Shown here: positions 54,150 to 64,000 of the stretch, one piece after another
Layout: each line of letters begins with the position of its first letter
Numbering within the stretch: the stretch's first letter is position 1
Position numbers and translations under genes: made by a program
NCBI GenBank assembly: GCA_026929865.2
Contig: CM049410.1
Location: forward strand, 12,042,501 to 12,106,500
Length of the DNA: 64,000 bases
Source: Hyperoplus lanceolatus
Lineage: Eukaryota; Chordata; Actinopteri; Uranoscopiformes; Ammodytidae
Reading direction: 5' to 3'
Notes under the pieces: generated by a model
The model's database searches: none
Seen by the model: only the letters and a program-made list of their open reading frames with translations
What the model was told of the DNA's origin: nothing

Positions 54150-57100
54150 CTAATTTTCAGATGTAAAGCATGTGATTCTTTTCTTCATATGTAATACTAT
54201 GTAAGCTTCAGAAAAAGGGCGTTGAATGAAGTCTAGAGGAGATTGTTGCGTTGAAGGACAATGGCACATGAAACTCATACTAAAAATAATTCAAGTGCAG
54301 CAAAGACAAAACCTGAAAGCCAACCCTCCTACAGTGGTAGTAATGTGCTGTAATACGGAAGCCCAGACGGGGCCATGCTTGCAATAATTTTGTATTGCAG
54401 TTATCTTATGGTAAAGAAAAAGCGGTTTTCTTAAATTGACAAGATAATTATGAGAGACTACGAATAACTGAATAAGTTATAATAGGACACATATATACTG
54501 TAGGAATAGGAAATAGGAAACTATATTTTAAACAAGCTTGTTTTTTCTTTAGATCACAAGGTACGTGCAATGCTCGTTTTCTCAGACAACTGGATAATAA
54601 ACTTGTAATAACATTATCTAATATTATGAGTCGTAATAGACAATCATCTTAGTTTTCTCACAATCATGAGATGATTAACTCATAATCACGATATAAAGAC
54701 ATTAAAAACAATGACTAGGATGACCTTCTTCTAATCCCGTACCCGCAGACTTCAAAAATTATTTTAATTCTTTTCATTGAAAGAAAAAAAGTATATTTCT
54801 TGGTTTTCTTGGCCCTCCATTCTTCTCCTTCCAAACAAATACAGGGGTAGGGTTCAGGGAGAAATAATACTTTAGCCTTCTCACTTGAGTGCGGCACATG
54901 TAGATGCTATAAAATTGAGGTTTGCTGAGTATGATCTCCTTTTTTAATCACCAAAATTTAGATTTTTTTTGTGTTTTTTTTAAACATAACAGACACAGGA
55001 ACATTTCAGGTCTATTTTGTATTGAGATTGTATGAAATTGTACATGTCTTCCCCTTATTGTATCTATTTTATATGCTATTACTGTCTAATCTCCATGTTG
55101 CCATTTGCATGTATATCAAAAGAGACACATTCAGTCATCACTGCATCCCTCTCTCTGCTGGCCTCCATTCTCACCCTCCTCTCATCATCCCCTCCCCCCC
55201 ACTAGCATTTTAATTCAGACCCAGTTTCCTCTCCTCCGCCCATTGTCAACTGTCACCTGGTCTCTCCTTATGCCAAATTTCTTCAGCCAAGACATGCTCA
55301 ACACGTCTATTGACAAAACCAAAGAAAAGGCATGCAACGTGTACTTTTTACAGACATTTTGTTTAAGATATCTAAGGGAGCTAGCACACCAAAGATTTGT
55401 ATAAAAACATAAATAAATAAAAAGTTAGGAGTGAAGATTTGAAAATGAAGCCATGTATCTGTCATTCTCTGCCTGAAGACATAAGTCCTGTAGCGTACAT
55501 TTTTTGAGTCTTGATTTTTTTTTCTCTTGGGCCTGTATGCCAACAAACTGCAGTGATGATTTGACAAGCCATGTGACTGACACGTCTGCCCAGTTGTTAC
55601 AGCAACTAACATCAATGCCTGTAATCCCCAATTAGCGTGAGTCAATCTGTCCGAGAGTGGATCAGACACGACTGAGCGCAGTTTGTTCACGCATTCCTTT
55701 CTCCGGTGATGGACTTACCACTTAAGTGCATCAGCGGCTCATGGTGCAGCCGTGCAAGACACAGTCCCAGTCAGCTGGCTGGTGTCACACCACTTAGATC
55801 TAAACTGAGTCAAAGTTGTGTTTACTGTCTGTCAGTAACTAGGTAAACCGGGTTATTTCCTGCACAGTAATTTACTGTGCTGGCTGTGTGTGTGTGTGAG
55901 GAACAGCTTATTCTGACTGATGTGTTTGGACAGTATATTAACCCCTTCAACACATTTTACTGAAGCCATGCCAAGAGGTTTTAAGGGATTCTTTTAGATG
56001 CTAGCTCATGTATAGATATCATCATGAAACATTGCCAGTTGATTACTCACATTAAAACAATTATTTTTTGTATTACAATTCTTTATAAATGTTTGAATGA
56101 ATAGCCTATATAAATGTGGCAAAACAAACTATTTGCATCTATTTAAAAAACACAAATCGAGGTGTGTGATAAAGTTAAAATCTTTTTTTTTCATTCTTAC
56201 AACATATTAGTGTCCAAAGTTTTTACAGAACAGATTTTGGATACAGCCTGTCTTTCATTTTATAAATCCAAAAACACTATATAGGCCTGCAGGTCTTTAA
56301 AAATGCATTTTCTGCATGTTTTGAAGACCAAAGTGTAACATAATTCAGACAATTAACAACATAGGAACAAATCATTCTGTGATACCCGTCAGAATTATTT
56401 TAAGAATGAGTATGGAAAGTTTAGTTGATGTATGTGCTTGAGTTATGAAAAAACATACAAGATAATGGCCCTTAATGATGCATTATAGGAAAGAGATACA
56501 GACGAAAACAGACATGATTTAGTAAAACAAACACCCAAATGTACATTTTGTACCTCTTATTCATTCTTGTATGAAAAAATAGCCAAACATCTCAAAATTG
56601 ACAAGTGCTTGAAAAAAAACAATGTTTTTGCCCGCCGTGTCTCGCCTTAAAATGTGCTGTTCCAATGCAAAGATTGTTGAAGTGTCAGGGCTGCACAGCA
56701 CCCTGCTAGGTTATAGACATACCGTTTCACATTTTACGCAATATGCAACAGGCTGACAGGCAGACTATTTTTTTCTTATTTTTTTCCCCCCTCAAACCTG
56801 CTTTGGTGCTTGTAGCTTTAACAAAATCGCCTGGCACAGCTAGTTTCTCAAAGTGCAGTGTCTGGCAGGCTGGCAGGTGATAATTTGTTTCCACTGCTGC
56901 ACTTTCAACACCTCTCAGAGGCATGCAGCGAACAGAGGAGTTGTAGGAGGAGACACAAATCCAATGTGCGGTTCTCACACATCCATTTAGAAAGGGCGGT
57001 TCTTTTTTCCCCCATTCTTTAGCACCTCCAAAAAAGCTATCACACTTAGGAATCGGTGTCTTCACTTTCGTCATGCTTTGAGTGGTAGATAATAAAGCAC

Positions 57101-58090
57101 AGGACGCTAAAACAGGAAAAGATTCACTGGCCACAGCAAAGGGGAATTATTCTTTAACCTTTCACTTCATTTAAAAACCTCAACCGCCCTTAACCATTCA
57201 CCACATGTCATCAAAGGCTAGAAGATGACACCCCCCCACACACATACACACAGTGTTGGATTACCAATCTCTTTCTAATCCATAATGTTCCACCGAGGAA
57301 TGGACAGATTGTAATCCCATATAATCCATGATATAGATGGACCAACAGACGGACAGTTTGCCTCTCAGGGGCCATGAATACAGTCCAAAACCAACTCAAG
57401 CTAAGAGATGAAATATGCCACAATTTAAAATGTCACTCCATATGCTACACTGCTTGTCTTTTGACTGTTGAAGTATGTTCAAGGTCCACCCTTCCCCCCA
57501 TCTGGATATGGAAGGGGATTTGGATATGTCTAATTCAGAGCTGTACAAGTGAAACAAGGGAATTTGGATGTAATAGCTCAGGCAGATATTTAGCCGCCCA
57601 CAGCTGTTTTGTTCCTTTTCTTTCCCACGTCAAATGAGCAGCTCCAGGAAACAGGAGTGTGTGGATCACAAGATGTGGTTCCTCTCCTGGGATTAAGTTG
57701 AGGGGGAAAACTCTGAATTTATTCATTTACAGCCCCATTAGCTATTTATTGAAATGTCCCATTGGAGAGGAAGTCATGTATATATTTTTTGATTCAGGCT
57801 GTGTTTGATCTTAAAGCAATTTTCAGCATTTCTAGTAGACACCAGAACTCCAAAACTCCTTCACATGTGAATTACTTCATACTGCAAGGGTGCAGCTGTG
57901 ATGAAACTAGTGGTTCCATGTTGGTAACATTAAGTGTGAGAATGTATGGATCCCTATAGGTAAGTCATTTGAAGCCTGTTTGGGAATGGAGGAATCCACC
58001 CACTTATTACTTTCCCTTTTTGAACCAGAGCGTAGGTAATCCACCCACTCAGCCTTCGCATGGCAGTATCCCAGAATCTTCTTCATCCAC
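54150..58090. other. Intergenic downstream of nptxr
   Basis: AT-rich. The longest open frame (about 135 codons, - strand, 56727-57134) shows no recognisable domain and no splice-supported context. Confidence 0.5.
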
Positions 58091-58096
58091 GCACAT

Positions 58097-58097
<1 letters not shown>

Positions 58098-58142
<45 letters not shown>
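58098..58142. repeat. (CA)n microsatellite
   Basis: About 22 CA units. Confidence 0.95.
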
Positions 58143-58145
<3 letters not shown>

Positions 58146-58478
58146 CCAAACTCCCCACAGAGGCTCCATCTGGACAGGAACACACTTTGCGCTTCCTCCG
58201 TCTTTTTGTCACCCACTTTGCGTCTCATATTTCTCTCTCTCTCTCTCTCTCGGTTATCCTCCCTGGATGATTGCATTATTCTATCAGGTAGGTAGCCTTG
58301 TATAAGTCTGTGATGAAATAAATCTCAAGTATGCAGACTTGACCAAACTGGAGCTGAATAACAATATTTGGTATTTTCTGAAGTATGAACAGAGGAGACC
58401 TTCAGTGATTAGAATCCATATATTGTACATGTAGAATCTTTGTGATCCAATGGCTGCCTTGATTCTATGGATGGTTGT

Positions 58479-58479
<1 letters not shown>

Positions 58480-58545
<66 letters not shown>
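58480..58545. repeat. (GA)n microsatellite
   Basis: About 33 GA units. Confidence 0.97.
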
Positions 58546-58551
<6 letters not shown>

Positions 58552-59081
58552 AGAGAGAAACCTTTATTCTGTTCAGGAGGTGTGCCAGTTTTTTTATGAT
58601 GTGATAAAACCTGACTGCGGTTGTGTGCATTTGGGCTGTATAAGCTTAATTTCCACGCCTCACAAAAGTCATATAGTATGTCCACGAGAAGCAGTCGTGT
58701 TTGTGGGGTCAGTTCTGCTGCTTGATTGAGCATTGTTGGCGTTACCAACTGCAATGTCATTGAAGCTGACCTAGGCACGTGCAATACCTGTTAAAAACTA
58801 CTTCTTCACATTATTCACAGTGCGTTTTAAGCCGACACCGCGAACCTTCCTGATAATTTTTTTTTTACAAATTTAAGTAATCTCCTCCTGATATTTCCCT
58901 GCAGATCTCCATCCCCCTCTCTCTTTCATTTTCTCCCTGGCTCTAATTACATCTCTGTAGTGCCTCCTCTTTTGCCAACCTTTCGTCTCTGACTTCTTCT
59001 GATTCCGTTGCAAAAGGGGGTGAGCCGATGAATAATAATTTCCTGAAGCATGTGATTCAATTCAGAAGGGCATTCCGTGTA

Positions 59082-59083
<2 letters not shown>

Positions 59084-59161
<78 letters not shown>
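59084..59161. repeat. (GT)n microsatellite
   Basis: About 38 GT units. Confidence 0.97.
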
Positions 59162-59163
<2 letters not shown>

Positions 59164-59239
59164 TGCCTTGTTTTTCTTATAAAACACATCCCCAATGATG
59201 CACTCTCTTCGTACTTTTAAAAGGTTTACTTAAATATGA

Positions 59240-59572
59240 GTAAATATGAGACAACTCGTGTTGTTCATGCTTGTCTCCGTTCTTCGGATTTTGGATATGA
59301 CAAAGGTGTTTGTGTCTCGAGGTGAAAATTTGTCAAGTATTTATTATTTATTAATTTATTTTACTTTGATTGTCTTCATAACAACAGCTCTTCTTGCAGT
59401 TTTTGGAGCTGATCTAGGTCTATGTTCTGAATGTTTTAATTGTTTTTGTCTCTTTGTAAGCTTGTTGTGTACTTTTTATTGTAAATTGTGTATTTGTAAA
59501 CTCGACGTCATTGTAAAAGAGGGTCACCCCTCAATTGATCTTTCGAGGTTGAATAAAGGAAAAATTTAAAAA
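59240..59572 (+). mobile_element. LINE-type 3' tail, copy 4 (longest)
   Basis: A T-rich stretch ends in CATTGTAAAAGAGGGTCACC then CCTCAATTGATCTTTCGAGG and GAATAAAGG, followed by an A run. It is the longest copy of the tail shared with 12256, 32330 and 34741. An open frame of 107 codons lies inside it, but its composition is that of T-rich non-coding DNA. Confidence 0.5.
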
Positions 59573-60063
59573 AATTAATTGTTTACAAATCTGTTAATTT
59601 CTTGGCATATCTAATCACCATCCACCTCCATTTTTTGGTAAAATCTGGATAATAAATGAAAGTCTGGTTTGGAGACAAATGAGTGTCAGATGACAGGAGG
59701 GGGAGTGAGTGGATGAGTGGAGTGTAAGAATAATGAAGGGTGAAAAATGCAGAACGGCAATGCAAGGGTCCAGTCTAATACGTAAAACTAATGAGGAGCA
59801 AAAAGGAAAATTCATACTAGTGACTGTGAAATAAATCAAATATGGTTTTGCTGGGGGCCTGTCTGTGTAATCCACATCAGACTTTACTGGGAGTACAATA
59901 AAATAAAATAAATGGAGCATATGTGCTTTCAACTTGTTTGCCCCCATGTGAGGAGCAGGACAGTGATCTACGTAAAAGCCAACGAGTCTATTTTATCACC
60001 TCAGCTAAAGTATTTATGTGTTGTGCCCTCAGTCAACCCTCTGATCGCGCTGCATTTCAACGA

Positions 60064-60065
<2 letters not shown>

Positions 60066-60108
<43 letters not shown>
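60066..60108. repeat. (GT)n microsatellite
   Basis: About 21 GT units. Confidence 0.95.
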
Positions 60109-60112
<4 letters not shown>

Positions 60113-60265
60113 TGTCGGAAGAGACCTTTTTAAAAATGCAACCGTGTCCATGTTTTGCCTTCCAAATATTCTCTAAGCGAGTGCACACTCATGTCCTCTG
60201 AGGGCTTTTCATGCCTTCTGCTGTGTGGAAAGAAAAAGCTACAAACACAGTTAGGCATGCGCTCG

Positions 60266-60267
<2 letters not shown>

Positions 60268-60302
<35 letters not shown>
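60268..60302. repeat. (CA)n microsatellite
   Basis: About 17 CA units. Confidence 0.95.
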
Positions 60303-60304
<2 letters not shown>

Positions 60305-60925
60305 AATTTGCAATCATGGATTTTTTGCTGACAACCTCATCATGAGAAAATTGAAAATGACTCTCTCTCCCCTTACAGTCAAGAAAAAATAAAAAAAATA
60401 AAAACTTAACCCACGTTATTTACGCTGACTTGATGAGTAATGGATCTCCCGAATCCACCACGCAATCCCTCTACATTAAACTCATCTATTAGGGAAACAC
60501 GAGCGTGTAATAACAGCACGACACAGATGCGGCACTCTGACTTATGAGCCGTGCGGCCAGTTACACGACACACACTGCAATCTTCTTACACTCCTCACTA
60601 CACTATATCTCTGCATTGCTGAGTCTGCTTGAAGATTCCATCACACATATCACAGCATCCCTGCGTTCCAAATCACATACTCTCTCTTCCTATTCTACAT
60701 ACTACAGCTGATCATGAAAAGAATGTAGTTTGCATGCAGTGGGTAGGAAAACAATTTGGGACTTATTTTTACTTATTTATTTTGTCATAAAATTCGACTT
60801 TGGACTTGCCTCTTGCTTATATACCAGTCGTATTGCTGGTTGTTTTCCCTCGGAGGCTCCGTTGATGTGATAGTGGATTGTGGGTCAGAATCGCCAAAAA
60901 AGCATGCTGAATTCCACACTTAAAA

Positions 60926-61609
60926 TATACTCAACAAAAATATAAACGCAACACTTTTGTTTTTGCTCCCATTTTTCATGAGATGGACTTAAAGATCTAA
61001 TATTCATTCCAGATACACAATTGTACCATTTCTCTCAAACATTGTTCACAAATCTGTCTAAATGTGTGTTAGTGAGAACTTCTGCTTTGCTGAGATAATC
61101 CATCCCACCTCACAGGTGTGCCACATCAAGATGCTGATCTGATCAGTGCAACACATCTTCTTCGCATAGAGTTTATCAGATTGTCAATTGTGGCCTGTGG
61201 AATGTTGTTCCACTCCTCTTGAATGGCTGTGCGAAGTTGCTGGAGACGGCTTATGGTGGAGAAATGAACATTCAATGCACGAGCAACAGATCTGGTTGAC
61301 ATTCCTGCTGTCAGCATGCCAATTGCACGCTCCCTCAATGCTTGTGGCATTTTGCTGTGAGTCTAAGGCACACCTGTGCACTAATCATGATGTCAGATCA
61401 GCATCTTGATGTGGCACACCTGTGAGGTGGGATGGATTATCTCAGCAAAGCAGAAGTGCTCACTATCACACATTTAGACAGATTTGTGAACAATGTTTGA
61501 GATAAATGGTACAATTGTGTATCTGGAATGAATTTTAGATCTTTAAGTCCATCTCATGAAAAATGGGAGCAAAAACAAAAGTGTTGCGTTTATATTTTTG
61601 TTGAGTGTA
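60926..61609 (-). mobile_element. Tc1/mariner-like element, 680 bp, internally deleted
   Basis: The body, 60928-61607, has inverted repeats of about 210 bp with outer ends (T/C)ACTCAACAAAAATATAAA and is flanked by TA on both sides. The ends and the fused transposase frame identify a Tc1-like family widespread in fish. Between the inverted repeats only the two ends of the transposase gene remain. Confidence 0.88.
61126..61350 (-). pseudogene. Tc1-like transposase remnant, N-terminus fused to C-terminus
   Basis: The 74-codon frame starts MPQALRERAIGMLTAGMSTR and SVARALNVHFSTISRLQ, the N-terminal helix-turn-helix of Tc1-like transposases. It then jumps to LRTAIQEEWNNIPQATIDNL and INSMRRRC, their C-terminal end. 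The DD(E/D) catalytic core, normally about 270 residues, is absent, so it cannot transpose itself. Confidence 0.85.
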
Positions 61610-63090
61610 GCTACCCGATAAAGTTGGCATCAGGGTATTTCTAAGGATCTACCATACTATAGCAGACCATTTTGGTGTATTGGATTGCAGCCCATTTTGC
61701 TTCAACTGAGGAATTCATTGAGTGTAAGTAATAATCACAGCTGACTACCGGGTGAAATCAAAGTCGGATAGGGTCGCCACCACCGTGAGATGCTAAGGGT
61801 CGATACCCTTGTAGTGACTGTGTCATGCTGCTGTTAGCAATCCACCTCAGAGGCCTATATTGATTTATCTCAGACCACATGAGGCTCTGTTTGCATACGC
61901 TTCATGACCTTTCACCTCCCCAACTGTGGAAATGATCTTGTTCTCTAACACAGTACCTATAGGGGGAAACTGAGAAGACAGGCCCCCAGGAGCAGTGCTT
62001 GGCTGTGCGTGATTCCACTTTGACACAAACCATTTAGCTCTAGTCAAGCATGGCATGGTTAACTTGTGAGCCGGTTAGCTGAGATAAAGTGTGCAGGCTG
62101 ATAACATTGAAAAGCACTTGCAAAGATTAAACAGCACAGATTTGAGATCTAGGTGCATTTAGTTTTTGATTGTGTTACCATACAGGTGCTGCTTGGTTTA
62201 CGTTTACTGTATTAACGCCATTCATCTTTTTTTCCATGTTTCTTTTACTCTAGGTCGGGAACTGAACTCCCAATGGCAGCTACAGGTACAATGTAATGAT
62301 TTTTTCTCACACCAGCACTAAAAATATATAAAAATAAAAACTTCAGAAAACAAAATACAGTATTTAAAAACTGAGAGCAAGACTTTAAAAAATGCAGAAT
62401 CGATAACGACCAACGCAACACAATAAAAAAGTATTTTTTCAATAACAATGAGTTTTCAGAAGCAATTATTTAACAATTCGTAGCGCTGCCTGCTGACCTG
62501 CAAGTTGTATTTGGAAATAAAGGCTCAGACTAGTACTGAAATTGGATAATACATGGCTCCGGAAGAAGCTCTGTCAGTTCTGTGAAAAACAACCCTGGTG
62601 GTGTCAAAAAGTGACGTGATCAGGGTTCATTTTTATTGTATTAAGGCTTCATATTGCTGACAGGAAGATCATAAAGGTCTCATCCAGTTACACACACTGG
62701 CTGTACATTGGTTGGGATATGTCAGCATTTATCAGGTTGAGTACATTGAAAATGCTTTCAAGTTAAGTTCTAGTTTGTTCGCCAACTTTACAAGACTAAA
62801 GCTAAATATCCCCTCTTATTAGCAGCATTTCAATGTGCCCTAACACTAGCATATTGGTTCATTCGCAATATGTCCTACTTTAAAGTTAAACTGGGGCTCT
62901 GCTCTGTTTCATTATTCCTTTTCCATCTTAATGTGTCGCCCCCTCTTTCTTCTCTTTCTCTCATAATTGCCCCCACACTTCCTCTCGCAGTAACGTGCAC
63001 ATACACATCCATCACAGATCCACATGACCGTTGACAGATTGTCCCCATGCTGGTTTAGATTATCCCACAATCTGTCACCTTGAAATGGAT
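61610..63090. other. Intergenic, no gene recognised
   Basis: No exon similarity or clear repeat ends were seen. Confidence 0.5.
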
Positions 63091-63099
63091 GAGAAGGAG

Positions 63100-63106
63100 A
63101 GATAGG

Positions 63107-63140
<34 letters not shown>

Positions 63141-63160
63141 GAGAGAGAAAGAGAAAGAGA
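63100..63160. repeat. (GA)n-rich microsatellite
   Basis: GA units with GGGA and GAAA interruptions. The next 800 bp is strongly purine/pyrimidine skewed (CT-rich 63360-63640, GA-rich 63735-63880). Confidence 0.85.
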
Positions 63161-63977
63161 GATGGATGGAGTGAATAATGGAAACGAAGACAAGTATTAC
63201 TCTACTGGGAGTAAAGGAAGGCTGGATTGCAGAGGTGTTATAGGGTTTTCCACCTGGACGTGTGTGCGTGCGTGCGTGGGAGTCGTAAATGTATTCTACC
63301 AAATAAACTGTGCGTATCGAACACAATGTTGCTCTACACACTAGTTGATATTCCACACGGGTTCCCTCCATCATGGTCTCACCCCTCCTTCATCATCTAT
63401 CTCCACTCTCCTCCCACTCCATACATCTCCCCACTTCTCTCTCTGTTATTCTGTCGTTTCTTTCTCTCTTTTCTGTTTGCACTTTTTTCCCCTCTTTGTC
63501 TTAAACTGTACCTGTTTCCCTCCATCACTTCAGTCTCTCCGTCTCAGTCTACTCCCTTTTCGTCTATTACTTCTATCAATCCCTCCCTCCCTCCGTTCCT
63601 CCCCCTCCCTCTCTCTCTCTCTCTCTCTCCTTCTCTCTCCAGATAAAATATTCATACTCATCCATATACTGGGAGTGTAGCAGCGAGCCACAGGAGTCAT
63701 TGCTTTCAAAGACTTGAGGCCCTTCTGAGTTTACAGAGAGAAAGAGAGAGAGAGAGAGTGGTGGGGGATGGAGAGAGACGGAGTAGGCGGAGAAAGGGAG
63801 GAGAGGTGAAGATGAGTGAGAGAAAGGAATGAAAAAGAAAAGCTCTGACAAAGTGAGGGAAAGGGAAGAGACAGAGTAAGAGCATGAGTGAAAGACCATG
63901 GAGCCCCACCATCACATCAAACACCATGCAGGCAACACATGATGAAACGCTTCTTTTGCATTTCACACACAGTGGTG

Positions 63978-64000
63978 CACACACACACACACACACACAC
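63978..64000. repeat. (CA)n microsatellite, cut by the window end
   Basis: CA run reaching the last base; its true length is unknown. Confidence 0.9.

Noticed and set aside
56727-57134. 135-codon - strand open frame
   Set aside because: No domain, no splice signals in a consistent gene model, composition like its surroundings.
59246-59569. 107-codon + strand open frame
   Set aside because: T-rich translation of a LINE tail; hydrophobic only because of base composition.

Overview
The window reads as nuclear DNA of a ray-finned fish, most likely a teleost. It is AT-rich and full of (CA)n, (CT)n and (TATC)n microsatellites and of small DNA transposons typical of fish. Its three protein genes are spliced, with vertebrate-type GT-AG exons. 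No bacterial operons, CRISPR arrays, rRNA genes or convincing tRNA genes were seen. Nearly all long open frames are intronic, repetitive or non-coding.

Three genes can be assembled exon by exon. (1) An alpha-type parvalbumin lies on the + strand, coding 17210-19347 in four exons (109 aa). A possible TATA promoter and non-coding first exon sit 7.4 kb upstream at about 9691-9792. (2) A BAIAP2L2-like I-BAR/SH3 gene lies on the - strand, coding 38181 down to 22236 in 14 recognised exons (about 443 aa). (3) A neuronal pentraxin receptor gene (nptxr) lies on the + strand, coding 43793-52312 in five exons (547 aa). It has no suitable AUG and appears to start at a CUG in an optimal context, as reported for mammalian NPTXR. 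Parvalbumin and baiap2l2 are tail to tail; baiap2l2 and nptxr are head to head across about 5.6 kb. Human PVALB, BAIAP2L2 and NPTXR all lie on 22q12-q13, so the window looks like a compact version of that block. The genes share location rather than a pathway: a Ca2+ buffer, a membrane-bending actin regulator, and a synaptic membrane pentraxin.

The rest is transposon and microsatellite landscape. It includes a pair of about 930-bp TTAA-flanked elements (3780-4708 and 50845-51775), a shorter TTAA element abutting a baiap2l2 splice site (26860-27216), and a hAT element with an 8-bp target duplication. The hAT carries a second terminal-inverted-repeat element, which itself carries a LINE tail (27403-29613). 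There is also a Tc1-like element with an internally deleted but still open transposase frame (60928-61607), a 1.08-kb TA-flanked element (5996-7072), a fold-back element (21488-21738), a (TCGAC)n element with GGCGC ends (13319-14296), and four copies of one LINE-type 3' tail.

The most interesting signals are the CUG start of nptxr and the way (UG)n microsatellites sit on baiap2l2 splice sites, including a 5' splice site placed inside a (GT)22 tract. I did not find a wholly new multi-gene system.
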